This document shows, piece by piece, positions 9,439 to 18,679 of a stretch of 64,000 bases of DNA. The position numbers and the translations under genes are program-made. The DNA is from Candidatus Rokuibacteriota bacterium. GTDB taxonomy: Bacteria > Methylomirabilota > Methylomirabilia > Rokubacteriales > CSP1-6. The first letter of the stretch is position 1. Each line of letters opens with the position of its first letter. Location of the stretch: the NCBI GenBank assembly GCA_003220615.1, contig QHTB01000149.1, forward strand, positions 54,018 through 118,017, read 5' to 3'. The notes beneath the pieces are model-generated. The model saw nothing but the letters and a program-made list of their open reading frames with translations, did not search any database and was not told where the DNA came from.

Positions 9439-10058
9439 CGCTTTCCGCTCCGTGGCTTGCGCTCGCTCATGACGTAGCGGGCAGCGTTACGAACGGTGGG
9501 ATCAGGATCGCCGCTCAACGTCGTCAGGGCCCGCTCGACCTCGCCGCCGTCGCCCAGGACGAAGCCGAGCGCGGCGATGGCCACGACGCGTGCTCGAACT
9601 GGACCCGTCCGCGCGGCCTCGATCAAGAACCAGGTGGCCTCGCGCCCGCCGACATGGCCCAGCGCGCGATAGAGATACGGCACCGGTAGCGGCACGGCAT
9701 CGCTGAATCGCCCCTGAGGATCGACGCCGCGGGCGACGGTGGCCTGGATGGCGCCGATCAGCCGGGGCACGCCTCGCAAATCACGGAGCACGCAGAGCGC
9801 GTACGCCGTCATCGCCTGCACCGTCGGATCGGCATCCGCCTGCATCGCGTCGCTGAGCGCATCGACGGCGTCGGCCGGGTCGGACAACGGCACGTCGCGG
9901 AAGCCATGAGCGACGGCGATGGCGGCCAGCGCGCGGGCCGAGGGCTCGTTCGAGGTACGAAGAGCGTCGAGCGCATCCTGGTACGGCCGTGGCAGATCGC
10001 TCCCACCAGCCGTTGCGACCCAGAGCGAGAAGCCGACCACCATGGCCGGAACCGGCAT
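9435..10058 (-). CDS. Secreted HEAT-repeat protein
   Basis: 207 residues from the ATG at 10058 (10043 also possible). The longer reading to 10400 is discarded because its first 114 residues are the antisense of the next small gene. A short hydrophobic leader (VVGFSLWVATAGG) suggests export. The rest is helical HEAT-like repeats (ADPTVQAMTAYALCVLRDL, DPDPTVRNAARYVM). Probably a scaffold; no catalytic motif. Confidence 0.62.
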   Translation of the reverse strand: MPVPAMVVGFSLWVATAGGSDLPRPYQDALDALRTSNEPSARALAAIAVAHGFRDVPLSDPADAVDALSDAMQADADPTVQAMTAYALCVLRDLRGVPRLIGAIQATVARGVDPQGRFSDAVPLPVPYLYRALGHVGGREATWFLIEAARTGPVRARVVAIAALGFVLGDGGEVERALTTLSGDPDPTVRNAARYVMSERKPRSGKR

Positions 10059-10099
10059 CGGAAGCAGGATACCGCAGGCGTGCGCGAAGACAGAACGAC

Positions 10100-10123
10100 G
10101 CCCCGGCGGCGAGCCACCGGGGC
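10100..10123 (-). terminator. Hairpin downstream of the small hydrophilic gene
   Basis: GCCCCGG pairs with CCGGGGC (7 bp) across a 10-base interior that can itself fold as GGC/GCC. It lies 32 bases after the stop of the 63-residue gene. The minus strand continues T-rich (GTCGTTCTGTCTTC) but without a pure U tract, so terminator strength is uncertain. Confidence 0.45.
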
Positions 10124-10155
10124 GCCATCGAGCGGCTCGGGCTCGTTGCCCGTTG

Positions 10156-10347
10156 TTACTTCTTGTGCTCTTCGGGCATGGGCCGGCCGGCCGGTTGGGG
10201 CTGGCCACCCTGCTGGTGTTGCGGGTTCTCCTGGGGCTGCGGCTCACCGCCGTGCTGCTGGCCCTGCTTGTCCTTGTCGAGCTGAACGGGACGGCCGCTC
10301 TTCTGATCGTCCCGGTCGGGGTCCATCTGATGCTCTTTCTGGTCCAT
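10156..10347 (-). CDS. Small Gln/Gly/Pro-rich hydrophilic protein
   Basis: 63 residues with no hydrophobic core: acidic/Lys N-terminus (MDQKEHQMDPDRDDQ), then runs of Q, G, P, E and H (GQQHGGEPQPQENPQHQQGG). AAGGAG is placed 8 bases before the ATG, which supports translation. Composition resembles hydrophilin-type or stress-related disordered proteins, but no family is recognised. Downstream is the hairpin at 10100-10123. Confidence 0.6.
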   Translation of the reverse strand: MDQKEHQMDPDRDDQKSGRPVQLDKDKQGQQHGGEPQPQENPQHQQGGQPQPAGRPMPEEHKK

Positions 10348-10421
10348 GGTTCGGACTCCTTCACCTGAAATGGACGCTTCTGTGCGATCAAAGGGAGCAA
10401 AGCCCGAGCCAGTGAATCAGC

Positions 10422-11444
10422 TCACGGTTGTAATTTCTCCAGTGCCCAGGTTGCGGCGTCGGCGACGGCTGGATCAGCATCGTCCGCCGCGCTGAGAAGA
10501 TCAGCTCGCGTCGAGCCGTCGCCGAGATTCCCCAACACGATGGCCGCGTTCCGGCGAAGCCCGGACCGCTTGGCGCGGCTCAGCGCTGAGCCACGAAAGC
10601 GCGCACGAAACGCGTCCTCATCGAGGCCGAGGAGCGTGGCCGCCGTCAGTGGCTCGTCCGGACTGAGCGCGGGCTCACGGGCCGACGGGGCCTTGCGGTT
10701 CCACGGACACACTTCCTGGCAGACATCGCATCCGAAGAGCCAGTCGCCGATGCCCGGCCGAAGCTCGGCGGCGATGGAGCCGCGATGCTCGATCGTGAGA
10801 TACGAGATGCAGCGACGGGCGTCGAGCGTGAACGGCCCGACGAACGCCTGGGTCGGGCACGCGTCCAGGCACGCGCGACAGGTGCCGCAGCGGTCGGCTT
10901 GCGCGGCGTCGGCTTCGAGCTCGGCGGTCGTCAAGACGATGCCGATGAAGAAGTACGAGCCGAGATCGGGATCGATGAGATTGGTGTTCTTCCCGATCCA
11001 GCCGAGCCCGGCGGCCGCGGCGAGATCGCGCTCGAGGACGGCGCTCGTGTCGACAGCGGCGCGGCTGCGAGTCTCGCCGCCGGCGGCGTCCTCGATGAAG
11101 CGCGCGAGCGTGTTGAGCCGCGGCCGTATGACGTCGTGATAGTCACGGCCGCCGGCATATCTGGCGATCTTTCCCTGTGTCGCTGCCGCACGCTCGGCCG
11201 GCGCGTAGAGCATCGCCACCGCGATGACGGAGCGAGCGCCGGGTAGGAGCCGCGAAGGATCGAGACGCTGGTGGCGCGTCCGCTCCATGTAGGCCATCTC
11301 GCCGGCGTACCCGGCGTCGAGCCACCGCTCGAACGCGGCGCCGTGGGCGGCCGGCGCCGCCGGTCCCACCGCCACGCGATCGAAGCCGAGGGCGCGCGCG
11401 CGGTCGCGGACGGCGACGGTCAACGCGCGCGTGGTCAGCGTCAC
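10422..11444 (-). CDS. queG: Epoxyqueuosine reductase
   Basis: 340 residues. Final step of queuosine synthesis in tRNA: reduction of epoxyqueuosine using cobalamin and two [4Fe-4S] clusters. Seen: N-terminal cobalamin-binding region (FDRVAVGPA, ARSVIAVAMLYAP), GLGWIGKNTNL, cluster motifs CGTCRACLDACP (about 188-199) and CDVCQEVCPWN (about 242-252), and a C-terminal HEAT-like module (RRNAAIVLGNLGD). Length is close to that of B. subtilis QueG. Four-base overlap with the upstream methyltransferase. Confidence 0.95.
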   Translation of the reverse strand: MTLTTRALTVAVRDRARALGFDRVAVGPAAPAAHGAAFERWLDAGYAGEMAYMERTRHQRLDPSRLLPGARSVIAVAMLYAPAERAAATQGKIARYAGGRDYHDVIRPRLNTLARFIEDAAGGETRSRAAVDTSAVLERDLAAAAGLGWIGKNTNLIDPDLGSYFFIGIVLTTAELEADAAQADRCGTCRACLDACPTQAFVGPFTLDARRCISYLTIEHRGSIAAELRPGIGDWLFGCDVCQEVCPWNRKAPSAREPALSPDEPLTAATLLGLDEDAFRARFRGSALSRAKRSGLRRNAAIVLGNLGDGSTRADLLSAADDADPAVADAATWALEKLQP

Positions 11445-12121
11445 CGCCGGCGCGCCTTGACGATCAGATGGCTGCGCGTGAGCGTTCGCCCGCCCTCCTC
11501 CAGGTACTTGATGTACCGGAACCAGCGGCCGTCACTCCGCCACTTGTCCTCCAGTCCCACCACCGCAGCCAGCGCCGCCTCCAGGGAGGCGTACTGTTGC
11601 GTCTCGCGCTCGATCTCGAGGTGCTCGACCGCGAACCGGTTGGCGTCGAGCACGGCTCGAGCCCGCGACTCATCGTAGGCGAAGCGCGAGCGTCGCCCCG
11701 TCTCGCGCCACTGCTCGGCCTCGAACGCCACGAAGCCGAAGGCACGCCCGGGCGCCAGCACCCGGCCAGCCCGCTCGACGATCGCGTCTGACATGCACAG
11801 GTGGGCGACGACCACGTCGGGCGTGAAGGCGTGATACTCGCCGGCCTCGGCATCGGCCACGACGAACTCGGCGTTGGCGATCCCGGCCGCGGCCGCCCGT
11901 CGGCGCGCGTCTTCGATCAGCGCAACCTCTCGGTCGATCCCGACGATGCGGCGACTGCGCGGCGCGAGCTCGAGCGCCAGCCTTCCCCATCCCGTACCGA
12001 CGTCGAGCACGCTCGACCCGGCGAGCGGCTCGGTGCCCAGCAGTCCGAGAAAGGTGGAACTGATCCCGCTCGTCTTCGCCGCGGCACCCGTCACACATTC
12101 AATGGTATCTTGACCGGCCAT
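11441..12121 (-). CDS. Class I SAM-dependent methyltransferase
   Basis: 226 residues from the ATG at 12121, which has GGAGG ten bases upstream; the longer reading to 12199 has no support. The Rossmann SAM site is VLDVGTGWGRLALEL (about 39-53), followed by GIDRE and VVADAEAG. The substrate is unknown. Its start codon overlaps the divergent MBL gene's start codon, so the two genes share their 5' ends. Confidence 0.8.
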   Translation of the reverse strand: MAGQDTIECVTGAAAKTSGISSTFLGLLGTEPLAGSSVLDVGTGWGRLALELAPRSRRIVGIDREVALIEDARRRAAAAGIANAEFVVADAEAGEYHAFTPDVVVAHLCMSDAIVERAGRVLAPGRAFGFVAFEAEQWRETGRRSRFAYDESRARAVLDANRFAVEHLEIERETQQYASLEAALAAVVGLEDKWRSDGRWFRYIKYLEEGGRTLTRSHLIVKARRR

Positions 12122-12974
12122 GAGCGTCATGCCTCCGATCACGTTGGGAGACGTCAGTGTGCGCCCGGTCGTCGAGATCCCCCGCTCGTCGTTCGCCACG
12201 ACGTCGATGCTTCCCGATTCGACCGCCGATGCCGTGGCCCGCCATCACCGCTGGCTGCGGCCTCATTTCTGGGACGAGGGAACGAACGACCTCGGCTCGC
12301 GCATCCAGTCGTTCGTCGTCAAGACGCCCCGGACGACCGTGCTCATCGACACCTGCGTCGGCAACGACAAGAACCGCGAGGGCTCGGCGCTCTGGCACAT
12401 GCGCCGTGGCGCGTTCCTCGACGACCTCGCCGGCGCCGGCGTCACTCCGGACGACGTGGACGTCGTGGTGTGCACGCATCTGCACGTGGATCACGTCGGC
12501 TGGAACACGCGATGGGGCGACGGCCGCTGGGTGCCGACCTTTCCGCGGGCGACGTACGTCATCCCAGGCGAGGAGTGGGAGTACTGGCGCCACGAAAAGG
12601 ACGAGTGCATCGCCGACAGCGTGGTGCCCATCGTCGAGGCCGGGCGAGCCACGCTGGTCGACTCCAGCCACACGATCGACCCGTGGCTCAGCTTCGAGCC
12701 CTCGCCGGGCCATACCCCCGGTCACGTCTGCGTCCGGCTCAGGACGAAGGCCGGTGAGGCCGTCTTCTCCGGAGATCTGATGCACCGGGTGGTGCAGGTC
12801 GCCGAGCCGCAGTGGTCGAGCCGCTTCTGTTACGACGGCCAGCACGCCGCGCGGACGCGCCGGGCCTTCATCGAGCGGCATGCCGACACCGGCATCCTCG
12901 TCCTCGCCGCCCACTTCCCGCGTCCTGGCTACATCGTGCGCGAGAACGGCAGTCACCGCTTCCGGCCGGCGTGA
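12120..12974 (+). CDS. Metallo-beta-lactamase-fold hydrolase
   Basis: 284 residues. Zinc motif HLHVDHVG at about 120-127, third-ligand region SPGHTPGHV at about 198-206, FSGDLMH with the bridging Asp at about 220, and a final AAHFP histidine. The layout fits quorum-quenching lactonase-like and alkylsulfatase-like MBL proteins; the substrate is not determined. It starts divergently from the methyltransferase (ATG at 12120, alternative at 12129). Its TGA overlaps the next ATG by one base, implying co-translation with the LLM oxidoreductase. Confidence 0.85.
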   Translation: MSVMPPITLGDVSVRPVVEIPRSSFATTSMLPDSTADAVARHHRWLRPHFWDEGTNDLGSRIQSFVVKTPRTTVLIDTCVGNDKNREGSALWHMRRGAFLDDLAGAGVTPDDVDVVVCTHLHVDHVGWNTRWGDGRWVPTFPRATYVIPGEEWEYWRHEKDECIADSVVPIVEAGRATLVDSSHTIDPWLSFEPSPGHTPGHVCVRLRTKAGEAVFSGDLMHRVVQVAEPQWSSRFCYDGQHAARTRRAFIERHADTGILVLAAHFPRPGYIVRENGSHRFRPA

Positions 12975-13885
12975 TGCGCGTCGGCATCTCGCTGACCAGC
13001 GCCCACAAGGTTCGCGACCCACGCGAGACCGCGCGCTTCCTGGTCGAGCGCACGGCCGCCGCGCAGCGTGCCGGGCTCGATTCGCTCTTCGTCGGCGATC
13101 ACCACGCGACACCGGGGCCGTACTACCAGAACGTCCCGATCATGGGCCGTCTGCTGGCGGAGTGGGGCGACAAGCCCGCCGGGTGCCTGTTCCTGCTTCC
13201 GTTGTGGAACCCGGTGCTGGTCGCCGAGCAGATCGGCACGCTCGCCGCCATCGCGCGCGGCCGCTTCATCATGCAGGCCGGCCTGGGCTACGACGAGGCG
13301 CAATTCCTGGCCATGGGCGCCAACATCAAGCAGCGGCCGTCGGCGTTCGAGGAGTCGCTCGGCATCATCCGGCGTTTGCTCGCCGGCGAGGTCGTGAGCA
13401 GCGATCATCGCTTCCATCTCGAGAACGCGCGGCTGGCGCTGCGCCCCGCCGAGCCGGTCGAGGTGTGGATCGCCGGTACCGCGGAGCCGGCCATCGACCG
13501 CGCCGCCCGTCTCGCGGAGGGCTGGCTGGTCTCCCCCGAGCCGACGTTCGAGCAGGCGAAGACGGCGATCGACTACTATCGCGCGCGCTGCGCAACGCAC
13601 AAGCGCACGCCGATGGCCATCGCGATCCGTCGCGACATCTACGTGGGCGAGTCGGCGGCGGAAGCCGAGAAGACCGCGCGCGCCGTGGTGGACCGGGGCT
13701 ACCGCGGGATCGAGCCGAGCGCCCTCGTGTGGGGCGACGTGGCGACGGTCGCCGAGAAGTTCAGACGGCTCGGCGCCATGGGCTACACCGACGTCATCGT
13801 GCGCCATCTCGTCGACGACCAGGCGAAGATCATCGGCTCGCTGGCGCGGCTCGCTGAGGTCCGGAAGGCCGTCGCCGCCGGCTGA
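12974..13885 (+). CDS. LLM-class flavin-dependent oxidoreductase
   Basis: 303 residues from the ATG that overlaps the MBL stop; a longer frame from 12812 is antisense-like and rejected. A luciferase-like TIM barrel is shown by AQRAGLDSLFVGDHH (about 30-45), NVPIMGRLLAEW, RFIMQAGLGYD, PVEVWIAGTAEPAIDRAARLAEGWL and a C-terminal GYTDVIVRHL. It uses FMN or F420 as hydride carrier; the substrate is unknown. Pairing with the MBL hydrolase suggests a two-step catabolic or detoxifying route. Confidence 0.85.
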   Translation: MRVGISLTSAHKVRDPRETARFLVERTAAAQRAGLDSLFVGDHHATPGPYYQNVPIMGRLLAEWGDKPAGCLFLLPLWNPVLVAEQIGTLAAIARGRFIMQAGLGYDEAQFLAMGANIKQRPSAFEESLGIIRRLLAGEVVSSDHRFHLENARLALRPAEPVEVWIAGTAEPAIDRAARLAEGWLVSPEPTFEQAKTAIDYYRARCATHKRTPMAIAIRRDIYVGESAAEAEKTARAVVDRGYRGIEPSALVWGDVATVAEKFRRLGAMGYTDVIVRHLVDDQAKIIGSLARLAEVRKAVAAG

Positions 13886-13888
13886 GCC

Positions 13889-14278
13889 TCACGCCCGGGC
13901 GGCAACGAGCGTCCGTCCGACCAGCATGCCCGTGAAGCAGAGGATCACGCACGCCACCGTCGTCAGCACCACGTTGATCGACGCCTCCGTCCAGGCCCCG
14001 GACTCGAACAGCCTCACGGTCTCGTAGCTGAACGCCGAGTAGGTGGTGAGGCCGCCCATCACACCGGTCGTCAGGAAGAGGCGGACATCGTCCGACAGCA
14101 GCAGCGACTCCATGCCGATCTGCTGGATCAGGCCGATCAGGAACGAACCGACGAGGTTCACGATCAGCGTGCCGTACGGGAATTCGGCGCCGAGCCAGCG
14201 GATGGCGAGCACGGTCGTGAGGTAGCGGAGACCCGTTCCGACCGCGCCCCCGACGCAGATCAGGAGCAGTCGCGCCAC
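13889..14278 (-). CDS. crcB: Fluoride exporter CrcB/Fluc
   Basis: 129 residues, GTG start, four membrane helices. Signatures are GGAVGTGLRYL at the N-terminus, FPYGTLIVNLVGSF with the pore Asn, and GGLTTYSAFSYE, the family's GGxTTFSTF motif. It exports fluoride as a dual-topology dimer. It stands 12 bases after ilvD, too close for its own fluoride riboswitch, and none is seen. Confidence 0.93.
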   Translation of the reverse strand: MARLLLICVGGAVGTGLRYLTTVLAIRWLGAEFPYGTLIVNLVGSFLIGLIQQIGMESLLLSDDVRLFLTTGVMGGLTTYSAFSYETVRLFESGAWTEASINVVLTTVACVILCFTGMLVGRTLVAARA

Positions 14279-14290
14279 GCGCGCGCCGGC

Positions 14291-15964
14291 TCAGCCGGTC
14301 ACGGCACCGTCCGACGCCGACGACACCAGACGCGCGTACTTCGCGAGCGCACCCCACGTGTAGCGCGGCTTCGGCGGCTTGGCGGCCTTGAGACGCTTTT
14401 TGAGCTCCGCCGCCGACAGCTCCACTTCGAGGCGGCGCTTCTTGACGTCGAGGACGATGGTGTCTCCGTCCTTGACGGCGGCGATTGGCCCACCGACCGC
14501 GGCCTCGGGCGCCACGTGACCCACCATGAGGCCGTGGCTCGCGCCCGAGAAGCGGCCGTCGGTCATCAGCGCGACGGTGGGGCCGAGGCCGGCGCCTTGC
14601 AACGCGCCGGTGACGTGGAGCATCTCGCGCATTCCCGGCCCGCCCCGCGGGCCTTCGTACCGGATGACGATGAAGTCGCCCGCCTTGATCTTCCCGGCCT
14701 TGATGGCCAGGAACGCATCCTCTTCGCGGTTGAACACTCGGGCGCGGCCGCGGAAGGTGTCATCGCTGTGGCCGGCGAGCTTGGCCACGCAACCATCGGG
14801 CGCCAGGTTGCCCTTGAGGATGGCCAGGCCGCCATGGCGAGCGAGCGGGTTGGAGAGCGGACGGATCACCTTCTGACCCGGCGCTTCGCGCGCGGCGCGG
14901 GCGGCCTCGCCGATCGTCTTGCCGCTGACGGTCATCTCCTTCTCGTTGAGCAGCCCCGCCTCGAGCAGTCGCTTGGCCACGACGGGCATGCCGCCCGCTT
15001 CGTGCATCTCGGGCGCCGTGTAGCTGCCCCACGGCTTCATGTCGGCCAAGAGTGGCGTCCGGCGCGAGATCCGGTCGAACTCGTCGATGTCGAGCTGAAC
15101 ACCGGCTTCCTTGGCGACGGCGAGCAGGTGGAGGACGGCGTTGGTGGAGCCGCCGGTCGCCATCACGCCGGCGATCGCGTTGTGCAGCGACTTCTTGGTG
15201 ATGATCTGGCGCGGGAGCATCCCCTTGCCGAGCAGGTCCATCACCATGCGGCCAGTCTGGAACGCGATCTCCGCTTTTTGAGCGTCGGGCGCGGGCACGT
15301 CGTTGAAGCCCATCGGCGAGACGCCGAGCATCTCGAACGCGGTGGCCATCGTGTTGGCGGTGAACTGTCCGCCGCAGGCGCCCTCGCCCGGACAGGCCGC
15401 GCACTCGATGGCGTGGAGCTCGTCGGGGCCGATCTTTCCGGCGTTGCACGCGCCGATGGCCTCGAAGACGTCCTGCACGGTGAGCCGCCGGCCGTGATAC
15501 TCGCCGTACATGATGGAGCCGCCGTAGAGCATGACGCTCGGCAGGTTGAGCCGCGCCATCGCCATCACCATGGCCGGAATCGTCTTGTCGCAGCCCGAGA
15601 TGCCGACGAACGCGTCGAAGAGGTGGCCGCGCACGACCAGCTCGACGGAGTCGGCGATCCAGTCCCGGCTGATGAGCGAGGCCTTCATGCCCTCGGTGCC
15701 CATGGCGATGCCGTCGGTCACCGAGATCGTGTTGAACTCGATCGGCGTGCCGCCGGCGGCGCGGATCCCTTCCTTGATCTTCTCGGCCAGCTTGCGGTGG
15801 TTCGCGTTGCACGGCGTCAGCTCGATCCAGCAGTGGGCCACGCCGACGAGCGGCTTCCGGAGATCCTCGTCGGTGAAGCCGACGGCGCGGAAGTAGGAGC
15901 GCGCGGCAGCGCGATCGGCCCCGTCGAGGAGGACGCGGCTCTTGTGCCGGGGATCGAAGGTCAT
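14291..15964 (-). CDS. ilvD: Dihydroxy-acid dehydratase
   Basis: 557 residues, the normal length. Third enzyme of valine/isoleucine synthesis, dehydrating 2,3-dihydroxy-3-methylbutanoate or -pentanoate. Seen: Fe-S and Mg ligands in [12 protein letters not shown] (about 123-134) and [16 protein letters not shown] (about 191-206), [23 protein letters not shown], and the C-terminal [10 protein letters not shown] with the catalytic Ser region. The start overlaps the MaoC-like stop as ATGA, which places it oddly at the end of a hydratase operon. The other ilv genes are not in the window. Confidence 0.96.
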   Translation of the reverse strand: MTFDPRHKSRVLLDGADRAAARSYFRAVGFTDEDLRKPLVGVAHCWIELTPCNANHRKLAEKIKEGIRAAGGTPIEFNTISVTDGIAMGTEGMKASLISRDWIADSVELVVRGHLFDAFVGISGCDKTIPAMVMAMARLNLPSVMLYGGSIMYGEYHGRRLTVQDVFEAIGACNAGKIGPDELHAIECAACPGEGACGGQFTANTMATAFEMLGVSPMGFNDVPAPDAQKAEIAFQTGRMVMDLLGKGMLPRQIITKKSLHNAIAGVMATGGSTNAVLHLLAVAKEAGVQLDIDEFDRISRRTPLLADMKPWGSYTAPEMHEAGGMPVVAKRLLEAGLLNEKEMTVSGKTIGEAARAAREAPGQKVIRPLSNPLARHGGLAILKGNLAPDGCVAKLAGHSDDTFRGRARVFNREEDAFLAIKAGKIKAGDFIVIRYEGPRGGPGMREMLHVTGALQGAGLGPTVALMTDGRFSGASHGLMVGHVAPEAAVGGPIAAVKDGDTIVLDVKKRRLEVELSAAELKKRLKAAKPPKPRYTWGALAKYARLVSSASDGAVTG

Positions 15965-16374
15965 GCTGGTCTCCTTGCCACCAGGAAGGTGAAGCGGCCG
16001 CGCTGCGCGACCTCGCCCCGCTGGTCGATGATCTCGTGGTCCTCGATGACGATGCCGCCCTCGCGCATCGTCCGCCGGCTGACGACGCGCGACGTACCGT
16101 AGACCGTGTCGCCGACGCGGAGGGGGCGGACGATCTGGTAGTCCATCGACATGAAGGCGAGGACCGCGAGGGGCGGTTGCGGCACTCGCCAGCCCAGGCC
16201 GATGCTCAGGCAGAGCGGCAGCAGTTCCGCGACGGCGCCCGGCTCGACCGCCACGTCGCCGGTGATACCGCTGTACAGCGACAGGTGGGCCTCGGTCAGC
16301 GTCATGGCGGGGCTCGTCACGAGATCGTTGAGCTTGGTGTCCTCGAAGAACGTGTGGGTGGCGGCCACCGTCAT
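15961..16374 (-). CDS. MaoC-like hot-dog domain protein
   Basis: 137 residues from the ATG at 16374, which overlaps the upstream stop; the longer frame to 16557 is antisense noise. Hot-dog fold features are the early SLYSGITGD, the helix ending [27 protein letters not shown], and [11 protein letters not shown] at the end. It lacks a clear hydratase Asp/His pair (VEPGAV in place of NPxH). It may be the partner subunit of the next gene's product. Confidence 0.7.
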   Translation of the reverse strand: MTVAATHTFFEDTKLNDLVTSPAMTLTEAHLSLYSGITGDVAVEPGAVAELLPLCLSIGLGWRVPQPPLAVLAFMSMDYQIVRPLRVGDTVYGTSRVVSRRTMREGGIVIEDHEIIDQRGEVAQRGRFTFLVARRPA

Positions 16375-16841
16375 GCCGGGCGTCGCTCCACCAGCAGTTC
16401 GGTCTCGCCCTCCTGAACGACTTCGTCGCGCTGGTTCACCACCGTGCGCTCGACGACGACCAGGCCGCGATCGGCCTTGGACGTTTCGCGCTTGCTTGCC
16501 ACCCGCGTGCGCAGGCGGATCGTGTCGCCGATCTTGATCGGGCCCTTGAACTTCCACTTGAGGCCGACGAAGGCGAGCGTGGCGAAGACGCGCCCCGTCC
16601 GATAGAAGAGTCCGGACTGGATGGCGAGGCCGAGGAGGCCGTGGGCGATGCGCTCGCCGAAGATCGACTTCTTCATGAACTCGGCGTCGGTGTGGAGCAC
16701 GTTGTAGTCGCCGGACAGCCCGGCGAAGAGGACGATGTCGGTCTCGGTCACCGTTCGCCCGGGCGACTCGAACTCCTCACCGACCTCGATCTCGTCGAAG
16801 TAGCGCCGGCCGCTCGGCGTCATGTCCGCGTAGGATAGCAT
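16371..16841 (-). CDS. MaoC-like (R)-specific enoyl-CoA hydratase-type protein
   Basis: 156 residues, hot-dog fold. [17 protein letters not shown] at about 40-56 holds the Asp and His of the hydratase motif, and [11 protein letters not shown] at about 60-72 is the usual helix. The C-terminal strands include [18 protein letters not shown]. It probably hydrates an enoyl-CoA, perhaps as a heteromer with the adjacent MaoC-like protein. First gene of the maoC-maoC-ilvD-crcB run. Confidence 0.82.
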   Translation of the reverse strand: MLSYADMTPSGRRYFDEIEVGEEFESPGRTVTETDIVLFAGLSGDYNVLHTDAEFMKKSIFGERIAHGLLGLAIQSGLFYRTGRVFATLAFVGLKWKFKGPIKIGDTIRLRTRVASKRETSKADRGLVVVERTVVNQRDEVVQEGETELLVERRPA

Positions 16842-16881
16842 GCCCCCTCACGCCCGCTCCGCGGCCTCGGAAGGCCCTGGC

Positions 16882-17745
16882 CTATTTCACGGCGCCGACC
16901 GTGAGCCCTGCGATAAACCGGTCGAGGAAGAAGTTGTAGACGACGGCGATGGGAAGGCTGGTCAGCAGGCACGCCGCCATCAGCGAGCCCCAGTAGTAGA
17001 CGTCACCCCGGATGAGCGCGACGGGCACGCCCACGCTCACCGTCATCTTCTCGACCGACGAGATGAACGTGAGGCTGTACACGAACTCCTGGATGACCAG
17101 CGTCAGCGCGAAGATCACCACGGTCAGCAGACCGGGAATCGACAGCGGGAGCACCATGCGCCAGATGGCGCCGACCCGGCCACAGCCGTCGACCATGGCC
17201 GACTCCTCCACTTCCTTGGGCAACGATTTGAAGAATCCCATGAGGAGCCAGGTGCAGAAGGGCACCGTGAACGTCGGGTAGATCAGGACGAGCGACCACG
17301 TGCTGTTCTGCAGTCCGAGCATCGCGATCAGGCGCGAAAACGGGATGAAGAGGAGCGTGGACGGCACCAGGTACGTCAGGAAGATCCCGATGCTCAACCG
17401 CTCGCCCCACGCTCCCGTGAGCCGCGCCAGGCTGTAGCCCCCGGGCACCGCCAGCACGAGCGTGATCCCGACGACGATGAGACCGACGAACAGCGTGTTG
17501 AAGAGCCAGGTCGGGTAGAGCGTCTGGCCGAAGAGCGTGGCCAGGTGCTCGAGGGTCGGCGGGCGGTTGAAGAGGAACGGGTTGTGGGCGGTATTGGAGG
17601 CGCCCACGTAGAGGTCGGCGTTCTGCTTGAACGTGGTCACCACCATCCAGTAGAAGGGAAACACCGCGAACACGACGAAGAAGAGGATGAGCACGCGGTG
17701 GCCCAGCGTCGCCGCCAGTCGTCGTCCCCGACGCGCCGCCATCAT
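16882..17745 (-). CDS. ABC sugar-type importer permease, MalG-like
   Basis: 287 residues with six membrane helices. The conserved cytoplasmic EAA loop reads EVEESAMVDGCGRVGAIWRMVLPLSIPG (in two parts, about 185-212), where the ATPase docks. C-terminal family feature is DRFIAGLTVGAVK. It overlaps the MalF-like gene by four bases (ATGA). No ATPase gene follows; the operon ends here and the next gene is 40 bases away. Confidence 0.92.
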   Translation of the reverse strand: MMAARRGRRLAATLGHRVLILFFVVFAVFPFYWMVVTTFKQNADLYVGASNTAHNPFLFNRPPTLEHLATLFGQTLYPTWLFNTLFVGLIVVGITLVLAVPGGYSLARLTGAWGERLSIGIFLTYLVPSTLLFIPFSRLIAMLGLQNSTWSLVLIYPTFTVPFCTWLLMGFFKSLPKEVEESAMVDGCGRVGAIWRMVLPLSIPGLLTVVIFALTLVIQEFVYSLTFISSVEKMTVSVGVPVALIRGDVYYWGSLMAACLLTSLPIAVVYNFFLDRFIAGLTVGAVK

Positions 17746-18656
17746 GCCACCTCGGCGCGCCGTGACACGCGCAGCATCGTGACCGCGAGGATCACCAGCA
17801 CGGGCAGCAGGAAGATGGCCACCGAGGCGCCCCGGCCCACGTCACCTCCGAGCACGCCGTCCTGGAAGGCGAGGCTGGCCAGCACGTGGGTCGAGTTGTA
17901 GGGGCCGCCCCGGGTCAGCAGGTAGACCACGCTCATGTCGGTGAAGGTGAAAACGACGCCGAAGAGCAGCGCCACGGTGAGGATCGGCAGCATCATGGGA
18001 ATGGTGATCCAGATCGTCTTGCCGAGAGGGCCGGCGCCGTCGAGGTCGGCCGCCTCGTGGACTTCGTTGGGAATCGACGTGAGCCCGGCCAGCAGAATGA
18101 CGGTCGAGAACGGCAGCATGCGCCACACGTGGACGGTGATGATCGCCACCATGCCGAGCGTGGGATCGCCGAGCCAGTAGTACCACTGACCGGGGCCGAG
18201 CCAGCCGGCCACCTTCAGCAGCCAGTTGATGACGCTGAAGGTGGAATCGAAGATCCACAGCCAGCCCAGCGTGGCCAGCGAGATCGGCGCCGCCCACGGC
18301 ATCAGGATCAGGAAGCGCGCCAGCGACTTGCCGCGAAAGCGCTTGAGCAGCGCGCGGGCCAGCACGTTGCCGAGAAGGATCACGGTCACCTGTGAGATGA
18401 GCGTGAACGTGAACGTGTTGCGCAGCGCCCGCTGGAACACCGGGCTCGCCATCACGTTCTTGAAATTCTGGAGGCCGACGAACGAGAACTCCAGGCTGCC
18501 CGCCGACGAGTTCGTGAGCGACAAAAACACGGCGAGCAGGAAGGGCACCGCCACCAGCAGGACGATGTACAGGAGCGCCGGGGCCAGCATGACGACGCCG
18601 AGCAGCCGCTCGGCGCGCCGGATACCCCGGCGTCGCCGCGCGGCCGGCACGGCCAT
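17742..18656 (-). CDS. ABC sugar-type importer permease, MalF-like
   Basis: 304 residues from the ATG at 18656; a frame extending to 18956 is the antisense of the binding-protein gene. Six helices start at LLGVVMLAPALLYIVLLVAVPF, and the EAA loop is PNEVHEAADLDGAGPLGKTIW. It partners the MalG-like permease. It lies 23 bases after the binding-protein stop. Confidence 0.9.
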   Translation of the reverse strand: MAVPAARRRRGIRRAERLLGVVMLAPALLYIVLLVAVPFLLAVFLSLTNSSAGSLEFSFVGLQNFKNVMASPVFQRALRNTFTFTLISQVTVILLGNVLARALLKRFRGKSLARFLILMPWAAPISLATLGWLWIFDSTFSVINWLLKVAGWLGPGQWYYWLGDPTLGMVAIITVHVWRMLPFSTVILLAGLTSIPNEVHEAADLDGAGPLGKTIWITIPMMLPILTVALLFGVVFTFTDMSVVYLLTRGGPYNSTHVLASLAFQDGVLGGDVGRGASVAIFLLPVLVILAVTMLRVSRRAEVA

Positions 18657-18679
18657 GGGCAGCCCGGCGGTCCGATCCA

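Noticed and set aside
13860..14290. Fluoride riboswitch ahead of crcB
   Set aside because: Only 12 bases separate crcB from ilvD and no matching fold was seen.
14516..16102. Long plus-strand frame of 528 codons opposite ilvD
   Set aside because: A GC-skewed antisense shadow rich in His, Arg and Glu; ilvD on the other strand is certain.
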